From NCBI GenBank assembly GCA_003731675.1, contig RCNQ01000172.1, forward strand, positions 1-17,464: a stretch of DNA of 17,464 nucleotides, written 5' to 3'. Source of the stretch: Bacteroidetes/Chlorobi group bacterium ChocPot_Mid. GTDB taxonomy: Bacteria; Bacteroidota; Ignavibacteria; Kapaibacteriales; UBA2268. The notes beneath the pieces are model-generated. The model worked only from the letters and a program-made list of their open reading frames with translations, was not told where the DNA came from and made no database searches. The translations under genes and the position numbers were made by a program. Shown here piece after piece: positions 1 to 7,032 of the stretch; position 1 is the first letter of the stretch; each line of letters opens with the position of its first letter.

Positions 1-118
1 AATGAATCTTTTTTTATGAACAGTTATTTGTTTCACAATGACGATATAATAGATAATTTAATTATTTTTCTAAAAAATATTTTAGCATCAGACATATTTT
101 TTTAATTTATACCTGTTA

Positions 119-139
119 AGTTAGTTGTTTCAACTAACT
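119..139. repeat. Short perfect inverted repeat downstream of the enoyl reductase gene
   Basis: AGTTAGTTG and CAACTAACT form a 9-bp perfect inverted repeat around a TTT loop. It lies about 75 bp past the stop of the minus-strand gene ending at 215. The stem is AT-rich and no run of T follows on either strand, so it is a weak terminator candidate at best. The rest of 1-214 is AT-rich, and I see no gene in it. Confidence 0.4.
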
Positions 140-214
140 AAATAAAACTAACATAACAATAAGCATCAATAAAACAAATCACATAACAGCAAAATATATC
201 ATTGATGTTTGCAT

Positions 215-1027
215 TTAGTTAATATCATTATCGTCAGGTACAAAATGCACTATGTCTTCACCACCATCCACTCCAATAATCTGACCAGTAATCCAGTAAG
301 ATTTTTCATCAGAAAGCAAAGCTATAACATTAGCTATGTCAGTTGGTTCGGTATTCCGTTTATATGGATTAATTTGTTTTGCAAAGTTCAACATTTGTTT
401 GAAACCTGGTATAACGTTTCCAGCAGGTGTATCAGTAGTTCCTGGCATCAGAGCATTGCAGGTGATTTTATAAGGTGCTAATTCGACAGCAAGTTGTCTG
501 ACGTAAGCTTCCAAAGCACATTTTGCTACTGAAATACCTCCGTAATTCATCATCACACCACCTGAACCTGCACTTGTTAGAGCAAAAATTCTTGCATTCT
601 CTGCAAATAAATTTGAATGAAATAAATCCTGTGACCAGTAAAGCAAAGAGTTAGCCATAACATTTAAAGTCATATCCATCTTTTTTCTTGTCAGTTGCTT
701 GGTAGCATCCTCGTGTATTAATGGACCCAAAGCTCCAAAGGCTAATGAATGTATAAGCACATTAATTTTCTTATTTTCAAGACCTTGCAATTCAGATTCA
801 ATGTCTTTAATAATATCAACCCTGTTAAAATCATCAGCCGCATTTGAATTATAAAATTTCACAAAAACACCTTTTGTTCTAAGCTCATCGGCAAGTTCTT
901 CGGCTTTTTCTTTGTTTTTACCAAAATCGAGATGTACACCAAATATATTGAATCCCTCTTCAGCAAGCTTGATGGCAGTAGCTCTACCAAATCCACTTGA
1001 AGAACCGAGTATTATAACATTCTTCAT
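215..1027 (-). CDS. FabL/FabI-type enoyl-ACP reductase (SDR superfamily)
   Basis: This 270-residue protein is an NAD(P)H-dependent short-chain dehydrogenase, probably the enoyl-[acyl-carrier-protein] reductase of the last step of fatty-acid elongation in the cytosol. The N-terminal Rossmann loop is G8-S-S-S-G12-F-G14. The active-site pair is Y162 and K169, spaced Y-x6-K (YGGISVAK) as in FabI and FabL, instead of the Y-x3-K of ordinary SDRs. The following LEAYVRQLAVELAPY segment, the region around MPGTTDTPA and the C-terminal ITGQIIGVDGG strand resemble Bacillus FabL. Start ATG at 1025-1027 is preceded by an AAGG-like site about 7 bases upstream. The gene stands alone on its strand; its promoter side (1028-1070) abuts the first repeat array. 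Y-x6-K and the FabL-like C-terminal half are seen; substrate is inferred. The alternative is another divergent SDR. Confidence 0.8.
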   Translation of the reverse strand: MKNVIILGSSSGFGRATAIKLAEEGFNIFGVHLDFGKNKEKAEELADELRTKGVFVKFYNSNAADDFNRVDIIKDIESELQGLENKKINVLIHSLAFGALGPLIHEDATKQLTRKKMDMTLNVMANSLLYWSQDLFHSNLFAENARIFALTSAGSGGVMMNYGGISVAKCALEAYVRQLAVELAPYKITCNALMPGTTDTPAGNVIPGFKQMLNFAKQINPYKRNTEPTDIANVIALLSDEKSYWITGQIIGVDGGEDIVHFVPDDNDIN

Positions 1028-1070
1028 TTTAAACCTTATAATTATTAAACATTTAATTAAACCACTTTAG

Positions 1071-1286
1071 GCATCCTGAGCCCGTCGAAGGATAAGCTCC
1101 TCGGTCATCCTGAGCCCGTCGAAGGATGAGCCCGTCGGTCATCCTGAGCCCGTCGAATGATGAGCTCCTCGGTCATCCTGAGCTCGTCGAAGGATGAGCC
1201 CGTCGGTCATCCTGAGCCCGTCGAAGGATGAGCCCGTCGGTCATCCTGAGCTTGTCGAAGGATGAGCTTGTCGAAGGATGAGCCCG
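1071..1286. repeat. Tandem repeat array 1 (six 34-bp units)
   Basis: TCATCC (GCATCC in the first copy) recurs at 1071, 1105, 1139, 1173, 1207 and 1241, an exact 34-bp period. Each unit is TCATCCT (7), GAGCYYGTCGAAGGAT (16) and GAGCYYSTCGG (11), with small substitutions such as GAATGAT in the third copy. The last unit carries one extra 16-mer and then breaks off. TCATCCT and AGGATGA bracket each core as a 7-bp inverted repeat, so a transcript could fold into serial hairpins. The array occupies the upstream side of the enoyl reductase gene. It is clearly richer in G+C than its surroundings. Confidence 0.9.
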
Positions 1287-1486
1287 AATGTAATTTGTCT
1301 TGACGAAATTGTTAATTTGTAATTGTTTATTGTTATCTGGTTAATTTTATAAATAAGTAGTTAATTTATAGAAAAAGAATTAAGCAATAAAAAGTTGAAA
1401 ATCACGTGATGCTAATATTAGCCAAACGGCTAATTAATTGAAAAAATTAATTTACTGTTTTGAGTAAATTTAATATTGATTTGTAG
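1287..1486. other. AT-rich spacer between repeat arrays, with clustered palindromes
   Basis: This 200-bp stretch contains no repeat units and no credible gene. ATCACGTGAT at 1401-1410 is a perfect 10-bp palindrome. It is followed directly by GCTAATATTAGC at 1411-1422, a perfect 12-bp palindrome. The latter overlaps a 7-bp hairpin, ATTAGCC / GGCTAAT around AAAC, at 1417-1434. This could be an operator cluster or a relic of the sequence that predates the arrays. No T-tract supports a terminator. Confidence 0.45.
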
Positions 1487-1748
1487 CATGAGCTCGTCGG
1501 TCATCCTGAGCTTGTCGAAGGATGAGCTCCTCGGTCATCCTGAGCTTGTCGAAGGATGAGCTTGTCGAAGGATGAGCTCGTCGAAGGATGAGCTCGTCGA
1601 AGGATGAGCTTGTCGAAGGATGAGCTTGTCGAAGGATGAGCTCGTCGAAGGATGAGCCCGTCGAAGGATGAGCTTGTCGAAGGATGAGCCCATCGGTCAT
1701 CCTGAGCTTGTCGAAGGATGAGCTTGTCGAAGGATGAGCTCGTCGAAG
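1487..1748. repeat. Tandem repeat array 2 (mainly pure 16-bp repeats)
   Basis: The same family as array 1, same orientation. After two 34-bp spaced TCATCC starts (1501, 1535), nine consecutive copies of the 16-mer GAGCYYGTCGAAGGAT run from 1542 to 1685. TCATCC then returns at 1697, 162 bp after 1535 (34 plus 8 x 16). Further 16-mers follow, the last ending in a degenerate GTCGAAGA. This shows that the 16-bp core expands on its own inside the longer unit. Open frames across this block are repeat artefacts. Confidence 0.9.
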
Positions 1749-1826
1749 AATTGGTGAATATTGTTCATATAATTTTGAAAAGTGAAGATGAAAATTAAAT
1801 TTTTACAAAATTACGGCTTACAAACC

Positions 1827-1936
1827 GTCAAGGATGAGCCCATCGGTCATCCTGAGCTTGTCGAAGGATGAGCTCGTCGGTCATCCTGAGCTCGTCGAAG
1901 GATGAGCTTGTCGAAGGATGAGCTTGTCGAAGGATG
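1827..1936. repeat. Tandem repeat array 3, directly upstream of the TPR lipoprotein gene
   Basis: A short array of the same repeat and orientation, with TCATCC at 1847 and 1881 (34-bp spacing) followed by 16-mers starting at 1888, 1904 and 1920. It ends only about 7 bases before the AGAGG ribosome-binding site of the GTG start at 1959. The 5' leader of the lipoprotein mRNA must therefore either start in the short gap or run through the array. The spacer 1749-1826 before it is AT-rich, and I see nothing recognisable there. Confidence 0.9.
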
Positions 1937-1958
1937 TAAAATAAAGAGGTAAAATTCA

Positions 1959-4178
1959 GTGAGAATAAGCAAGATAGAAATATTGGTTATCATAACTTTT
2001 GCGATATTTACTGGTTGCAAACAATATGACAACTTCACAACATACTTCAACACATATTACAATATGGAGAGATTGCTGAAAGAGAGTGAAGAAGAATTTT
2101 CATTTCAGGAAGAGAAAAAAAGAATCAGACCAAGAGTAATTGTGCCTGAAGCAAAAATCAAATTACCTGAACCGAGGGAAAGAGGTTTGCCACCTTTTCT
2201 TGAGGAATTTATTATTAACAAACAACAAAGACAGGCAGTTTCGGTAAAATTGGATTCAATAATAATCAAAGGTTCCAAGATATTAGCAAAACATCCGAAA
2301 AGCGACTACATTCAAGAGACATTATATCTAATGGCTGTGTCGTATTTTTATCAGAATATTTGGTTGAATTCACAAATAAAGTGTAGTGAACTGATAGACA
2401 GGTATCCTGAAGGCAAGTTATCACCAGATGCACATATTTTGTTGGCAAAAAACCTATTGATACAAAGAAAATTTGAAGCTGGTAAGATGGTGCTGTCGAG
2501 GACAGTTGATGTAGCGTGGTTGTTGAAGAGGTATGATATATTGTCAGAGGCATTCAGGATAGAAGCGGAGCTTGCTTTATTCAACAAGGATTATGAAGAA
2601 GCCATAAGACCATATAAGCAGGCGATTATACAATCTGATGATGACGAAATGAAGGCAAAATGGCAATTTGATATGGCAGCATTGTTATTTAGGATTAGCA
2701 GGTTTGAACAAGCAGAAAAGCAATTCAGAAAAGTAAAAGATTTTAAACCAAGTTATATCACAGAATTTGAAGCAGAATTATTCAGGGCATCATCTTTAGC
2801 GAGAATGGGGAAATTTGAAGAAGCTGAAAAGATACTGGGGAATTTGGAGTCTGACGGGAAGTTTGAAGAATGGAAGGCAAGTGTATTTGCTGAACGAATG
2901 AATGTTATGCGGTTAAAAGATTCGTTGGAACAGTTTAAAACAGCAGAGAAATATTCAGATACAACGTATGTGGGTAGTGATGCAATAGCAGGTGTTTACT
3001 ATGAACGGGGTTTGGATTATTTTTCGAAGCAGGATTATTCGAATGCAAGAATGTATTTGGGTAAATCGAGGAATGTAGCATCACCGGTATCGAAGAAAGC
3101 ATCGCAGGTATATAAATTGCTTGAACAATGGAATACAAAGAAGACGGCAATAAGTAGTGCAATGAAGAAATACAATGAAAGCAAGAGTATTGCAGATACA
3201 GAGCGAATGGAATTAGCCAAGAATATGTATGAGATGGCAAGGGTACAGGAGCAGTTGGGGAATCTGGATTCAGCTGAGTATTATTATAGTTCATCAACGA
3301 CAATAACAGTAGCAATGGAAGAAGCATCGGCAAGGTATTATTATGCATATGCAAGATTTTTGAATGAAAGGAAACCGGTGATGAGTGATTCTCTGATGGA
3401 GATAATCGTAGAAAGATATCCATTGACAGATTATGGGCAGGATGCAATGCGAAGGCTGGGATATACAGAGAATTACGTCATTGACACTTTGAAGGAATTG
3501 TATAATTCGGGAATACATTTATGGCAGAGCAAGGAGTATGAATTTGCAATTGCACAGTTTTCAAAGTTATTTAATTACTACCCAATGTCTGAATTGGCAC
3601 CGAAATCAATTTACACAATCGGGTGGATATATGAGAATGATTTGGGGTTGTATAAAAAAGCGATTGAGTATTACAAACTGCTTGAAAGATTATATCCTGA
3701 ATCTATTTATAGTAAGGATGTAAGAAGGTCAATAGAGTATGCAACATTAGTAGCGACGGGGAAACCTATACCAGACTCATTGAAAACAAAGGAGCGAAAA
3801 AGATATTATGCACCGATAGCACCACTTCTTGAGTTTCCTGAGAAAGAAGAAGAAGCGAAAAAGACAGAAAAAAAGAAGAGAAAAGATAATATAGACGGAA
3901 AGGATTTGCTTAGCGACCCGACGAAGCTATTCAAGGATATGTTAGAATCTATACCAAGCACTGATGAATTACTCGAAGAGCCGGGCAATATGCTTGAGAC
4001 AATTACTAAACCTGATTCATTGAAGAATTTATTGCCTGGAGTTAATTTGCCTGACCCATTGAAAGATTTGAAGAAGAGCGAGGAAAAGAAAGAAAAGCAG
4101 GAAGGTGAAAAAGGCGAGCCGAAAAAAGAAGAGCCAAAAAGGGACGAGCTCATCCTTCGACAAGCTCAGGATGACTGA
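1959..4178 (+). CDS. Large TPR lipoprotein, PorW/SprE-like; C-terminus altered by a repeat array
   Basis: A 739-residue protein with a lipoprotein signal peptide: hydrophobic residues 8-18 and a lipobox FTGC with C20. It is probably a periplasmic, outer-membrane-anchored scaffold. TPR-like helix pairs are visible around 94-150, 195-225, 237-260, 273-295, 345-370, 412-445, 520-545 and 549-580. After about 605 it becomes low complexity and rich in Lys and Glu. The motif FTTYFNTYYN just after the lipid-bearing Cys resembles the start of type IX secretion proteins PorW/SprE; this assignment is tentative, and a BamD-like role is an alternative. GTG start at 1959 is supported by AGAGG about 8 bases upstream. 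Residues 728-739 (RDELILRQAQDD) are encoded by the first unit of repeat array 4, so the native C-terminus has been replaced. The kinase gene follows beyond the array. Confidence 0.75.
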   Translation: MRISKIEILVIITFAIFTGCKQYDNFTTYFNTYYNMERLLKESEEEFSFQEEKKRIRPRVIVPEAKIKLPEPRERGLPPFLEEFIINKQQRQAVSVKLDSIIIKGSKILAKHPKSDYIQETLYLMAVSYFYQNIWLNSQIKCSELIDRYPEGKLSPDAHILLAKNLLIQRKFEAGKMVLSRTVDVAWLLKRYDILSEAFRIEAELALFNKDYEEAIRPYKQAIIQSDDDEMKAKWQFDMAALLFRISRFEQAEKQFRKVKDFKPSYITEFEAELFRASSLARMGKFEEAEKILGNLESDGKFEEWKASVFAERMNVMRLKDSLEQFKTAEKYSDTTYVGSDAIAGVYYERGLDYFSKQDYSNARMYLGKSRNVASPVSKKASQVYKLLEQWNTKKTAISSAMKKYNESKSIADTERMELAKNMYEMARVQEQLGNLDSAEYYYSSSTTITVAMEEASARYYYAYARFLNERKPVMSDSLMEIIVERYPLTDYGQDAMRRLGYTENYVIDTLKELYNSGIHLWQSKEYEFAIAQFSKLFNYYPMSELAPKSIYTIGWIYENDLGLYKKAIEYYKLLERLYPESIYSKDVRRSIEYATLVATGKPIPDSLKTKERKRYYAPIAPLLEFPEKEEEAKKTEKKKRKDNIDGKDLLSDPTKLFKDMLESIPSTDELLEEPGNMLETITKPDSLKNLLPGVNLPDPLKDLKKSEEKKEKQEGEKGEPKKEEPKRDELILRQAQDD

Positions 4179-4468
4179 AAGGGACGAGCTCATCCTTCGA
4201 CAAGCTCATCCTTCGACAAGCTCAGGATGACTGAAAGGGACGAGTTCATCCTTCGACAAGCTCAGGATGACTGAAAGGGACGAGCTCATCCTTCGACGAG
4301 CTCAGGATGACTGAAAGGGACAAGCTCATCCTTCGACAAGCTCATCCTTCGACAAGCTCATCCTTCGACGAGCTCAGGATGACTGAAAGGGATGAGTTCA
4401 TCCTTCGACGAGCTCAGGATGACTGAAAGGGACGAGCTCATCCTTCGACGAGCTCAGGATGACTGAAA
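4141..4468. repeat. Tandem repeat array 4, inverted orientation, inside the 3' end of the lipoprotein gene
   Basis: Seven units start with GGGAC/GGGAT at 4141, 4181, 4237, 4277, 4317, 4389 and 4429, giving lengths 40, 56, 40, 40, 72, 40 and 40, total 328 bp. The 40-bp unit read on the minus strand is TCATCCT (7), GAGCTYGTCGAAGGAT (16) and GAGCTCGTCCCTTTCAG (17); the longer units hold one or two extra 16-mers. It is the same family as arrays 1-3 but in opposite orientation and with a different spacer. The array supplies the last 12 codons and stop (4176-4178) of the lipoprotein gene and fills the gap before the kinase gene. Serial TCATCC/GGATGA hairpins could attenuate read-through. Confidence 0.92.
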
Positions 4469-4503
4469 AAGAAGCGGGACAAACTGAAAAGGAAAAGAAA
4501 TAA
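4469..4503 (+). pseudogene. Orphaned C-terminal coding remnant of the TPR lipoprotein
   Basis: Just after array 4, 4471-4503 reads Glu-Ala-Gly-Gln-Thr-Glu-Lys-Glu-Lys-Lys and TAA, the same Glu/Lys-rich style as the lipoprotein tail. The array is 328 bp, which is 1 modulo 3. Deleting 4141-4468 joins A4140 to AA4469-4470 as a Lys codon and continues in frame to this TAA. The reconstructed end is EEPKKEAGQTEKEKK, giving a 738-residue protein. The arithmetic is seen directly; that this was the ancestral end is inference. Confidence 0.6.
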
Positions 4504-4534
4504 CAGAATTTGATGAAAATAAAAGTGATTTTTG

Positions 4535-5581
4535 ATGTTGGAATTAAGTAGTTTATATAAGACAATATTTGAGAAAAATGTAGATGCAATGATAGTCATC
4601 GAAGCTAAGAAGCTTACATTGATTTTAGCAAATGAGAAAGCAAAAAAATTATTAGGGATTGATGATTTTGAAGGAGAATCGGTCAAAATAAAGGAATTTG
4701 GAAAGATTTATGAGCAGTTAAAAAATAGTCAGCAGAACATTGCATTGATAAATGAAAAATTTATACTGAAAGATGGGTTAGAAATCAGTTTGCAGGTAAA
4801 TTCAAGTTTAATAGAGAATAAAAATGCTGATTATATTTTAGCAATAATTAAACGGACAGATGAAATAGATAATTTGACAGAGAGATTAATTCAGGCAGAT
4901 AAACTAGTATTGCTGGGGCAACTATCAGCAGGAATAGCTCACGAGATAAGAAATCCGCTTGCGGCTGTGAATTTGAATTTGCAGTTATTGTCGAGAAAAT
5001 TTGCTGATGGAACGAATGAGTACAACTCTATTCAAACAGCTCTGCAAGGAGTTGAAAGAATATCGAGAATTGTTGAAATCACTTTGAATTTTTCGAAACC
5101 ATCAAAAGCAGATATCAGAGAACTTAACATCAATAAGTTAATCCCTGAGACATTGGATTTGGTATCTGTTGATTTTAAGAAAAAAGAGGTAGAAGTTAGA
5201 ACTGAGCTTGATGATAAGCTACCTTTAATTAAAGCTGATTCAAAGCAAATTCAGCAGGTATTAATCAATCTTTTAACTAATGCCGTAGAATCAATTGAAA
5301 AGCGTGGAAGGATAATAATTAAGACAGGAACTGATAACAAGCAAATAAAAAATAAAGTGAGAGTGTTTTTTGAAGTTGAAGACAATGGTATTGGTATTTC
5401 AAAAGATGAGATATCAGATATTTTTAATCCCTTCTTTACCAAAAAAACTAATGGTACAGGATTGGGGCTGACAATTTCAAAAAGAATTGTTGCTGAGCAT
5501 AACGGGAAAATTGAAGTATTGAGCAATGTAGGTAAAGGTACAAAATTCAGGGTACTATTACCAGTTGAAAATCTTAACTAA
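4535..5581 (+). CDS. Soluble PAS-domain sensor histidine kinase
   Basis: A 348-residue two-component kinase that autophosphorylates on His and should pass phosphate to the adjacent NtrC-type regulator. Residues about 4-105 look like a PAS sensor domain. The HisKA H-box is AHEIRNPLAAV with H136. The ATPase domain shows N-box NLLTNAVES (N245, N249), G1 box VEDNGIGIS (D283), F-box FNPFFTKK and G2 box NGTGLGL (306-312). No signal peptide or membrane segment is present, so the kinase is cytosolic. I take ATG 4535; a TTG at 4532 is also open but adds only one residue. No strong ribosome-binding site is visible. The gene ends 25 bp before the regulator gene, forming an operon of the AtoS/ZraS-AtoC/ZraR general type. 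Its upstream region is dominated by repeat array 4. Confidence 0.93.
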   Translation: MLELSSLYKTIFEKNVDAMIVIEAKKLTLILANEKAKKLLGIDDFEGESVKIKEFGKIYEQLKNSQQNIALINEKFILKDGLEISLQVNSSLIENKNADYILAIIKRTDEIDNLTERLIQADKLVLLGQLSAGIAHEIRNPLAAVNLNLQLLSRKFADGTNEYNSIQTALQGVERISRIVEITLNFSKPSKADIRELNINKLIPETLDLVSVDFKKKEVEVRTELDDKLPLIKADSKQIQQVLINLLTNAVESIEKRGRIIIKTGTDNKQIKNKVRVFFEVEDNGIGISKDEISDIFNPFFTKKTNGTGLGLTISKRIVAEHNGKIEVLSNVGKGTKFRVLLPVENLN

Positions 5582-5595
5582 ATATTGTAAAATTT

Positions 5596-5600
5596 AAGGA
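5596..5600 (+). promoter_or_regulatory. Ribosome-binding site of the NtrC-type regulator
   Basis: AAGGA lies 6 bases before ATG 5607. It is one of the clearer Shine-Dalgarno sites in the window and supports this start. Confidence 0.6.
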
Positions 5601-5606
5601 TATTTA

Positions 5607-7031
5607 ATGGCATTACAAAATTACACAATCGTAGTTATAGAAGATGACCAATTAGTCAATTCAACATTGAAAAACATATTGGAATCAAAATTTACAAATG
5701 TTTTCACATATCTTGACGGTGTACAGGCACAAGATGAATTAAATCTAATTTCAGCTGATTTGGTATTATTAGATATATTTTTGGGTCATACCAACGGATT
5801 GGAAATTCTGGAAAATCTGAGAAAGCAAGGATATACAATGCCAGTTATAATGATGACAGCTTTTTCAGATTTGAAAATGGCAGTTAGAGCTATGAAACTT
5901 GGTGCAGAGGATTTCATCGTAAAACCATTAGACCTTGAGCAGTTGGAAGTAACAATTGAAAAGGCATTGCACAATTATGACTTACGCCGACAGGTAAATT
6001 TGCTTTCAGAAAGACTGGCTGAAGAGAAACCAAGTGAAATTTTAGGCGATTCACCTGAAATTCAAAAAGCAAAAGAAATAGCAAAGATAGTAGCTTCTGC
6101 ACCTGACACAACTGCTTTGATTCTTGGCGAAACAGGTACTGGTAAGGAATTATTTGCAAAATATATACATGAAAATTCTGACAGAAAGCGTGGACCTTTT
6201 GTAACAATCAACTGTGGAGCTATACCCAAAGAATTAGCTGAAAATGAATTATTTGGTTATGAAAGAGGTGCATTTACTGGTGCAACCGAAAAGATAAAGC
6301 AAGGCAGATTTGAGCAGGCAAATCACGGTACGATTCTGTTAGATGAAGTTGCTGAACTTAGTCTTGATTTACAAGTCAAATTATTAAGAGTTCTGCAAGA
6401 AAAAAAATATTATAGACTTGGCGGTGAAAAAGAAATTTCTGTGGATGTAAGAATCATCACATCAACAAATAAAGATTTAGAGCAGTTAGTTGAAGAAGGT
6501 AAATTTCGGGAAGACTTATTTTATAGACTTAATGTTGCAAAAATTGAACTGCCACCTTTAAGAGACAGAGGACAGGATATATTTTTCATAGCAACAGCTT
6601 TAATCAACGAATTCAACAAAAAATTCAGTAAAAATGTTACCGGGTTTACACAGGAAGCAAAAGAAATTTTAATGAACTATCATTGGAAAGGTAACATCAG
6701 AGAGTTAAGGAATGTGATAGAAAGAGTTGTGTTGCTTGAAACAGATACAGTTGTAACCAAGGAAGCATTAAGTTTCTTGAAACCACCCGCAACGACTGAA
6801 GTAACATCGGAAAGCAAAGGCATTCATCTGAAAGATGGTGAACATTATTTGAAAATAGCAAACTCCGGGGTTTCGTTAGCAAATGTAACAAAGGATTTGA
6901 TTATTCAAACATTAAAACTTACAAATGGCAACCAAATAAAAGCGGCTAAATTACTTGAAGTATCCAGAGCAAAGTTAAGATACCGTATAGAGCAACTGGG
7001 TATAAATATAACAGGAAAAGATATATCCTGA
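5607..7031 (+). CDS. NtrC-family sigma-54-dependent response regulator
   Basis: A 474-residue enhancer-binding activator with the standard three-domain layout. The receiver domain (1-120) has acidic residues E12-D13-D14, phospho-acceptor D56 in LVLLDIF, T84 and K106. The AAA+ domain (about 147-380) has Walker A GETGTGK (174-180), the sigma-54 contact loop GAFTGA (221-226), Walker B GTILLDE (241-247) and the FREDLFYRLNV segment. A Fis-type helix-turn-helix lies at about 440-466 (NQIKAAKLLEVSRAKLRYRI). All key motifs are intact, so the protein should drive ATP-dependent opening of sigma-54 promoters in response to the kinase encoded just upstream. I saw no clear -24/-12 promoter in the intergenic regions that would name its targets. 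Its stop is one base from the end of the convergent clpS gene. Confidence 0.95.
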   Translation: MALQNYTIVVIEDDQLVNSTLKNILESKFTNVFTYLDGVQAQDELNLISADLVLLDIFLGHTNGLEILENLRKQGYTMPVIMMTAFSDLKMAVRAMKLGAEDFIVKPLDLEQLEVTIEKALHNYDLRRQVNLLSERLAEEKPSEILGDSPEIQKAKEIAKIVASAPDTTALILGETGTGKELFAKYIHENSDRKRGPFVTINCGAIPKELAENELFGYERGAFTGATEKIKQGRFEQANHGTILLDEVAELSLDLQVKLLRVLQEKKYYRLGGEKEISVDVRIITSTNKDLEQLVEEGKFREDLFYRLNVAKIELPPLRDRGQDIFFIATALINEFNKKFSKNVTGFTQEAKEILMNYHWKGNIRELRNVIERVVLLETDTVVTKEALSFLKPPATTEVTSESKGIHLKDGEHYLKIANSGVSLANVTKDLIIQTLKLTNGNQIKAAKLLEVSRAKLRYRIEQLGINITGKDIS

Positions 7032-7032
7032 A

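Noticed and set aside
119..139. Rho-independent terminator for the enoyl reductase gene
   Set aside because: The stem is almost all A-T pairs and no T-tract follows on the minus strand; kept only as an inverted repeat.
1071..1936. CRISPR array
   Set aside because: The repeats abut each other with no unique spacers of constant length, the 16-mer runs in pure tandem, and no cas gene is present.
1470..2053. Small minus-strand proteins at 1470-1700 and 1847-2053 with Ser/Thr-rich repeat sequence
   Set aside because: They are translations of the tandem repeats, without ribosome-binding sites or non-repeat content; such repeat-derived peptides are common false gene calls.
2935..3447. 170-residue minus-strand frame inside the TPR lipoprotein gene
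   Set aside because: It is antisense to a well-supported gene, has low-complexity His/Leu/Ser composition and no recognisable domain.
3806..4153. 115-residue Ser/Phe-rich minus-strand frame
   Set aside because: It is the reverse image of the Lys/Glu-rich tail of the lipoprotein (AAG/GAA codons read as CTT/TTC), a typical artefact.
1071..4468. Composite transposon around the lipoprotein gene
   Set aside because: No transposase gene or terminal inverted repeats beyond the short repeat units, and no target-site duplication, are visible.
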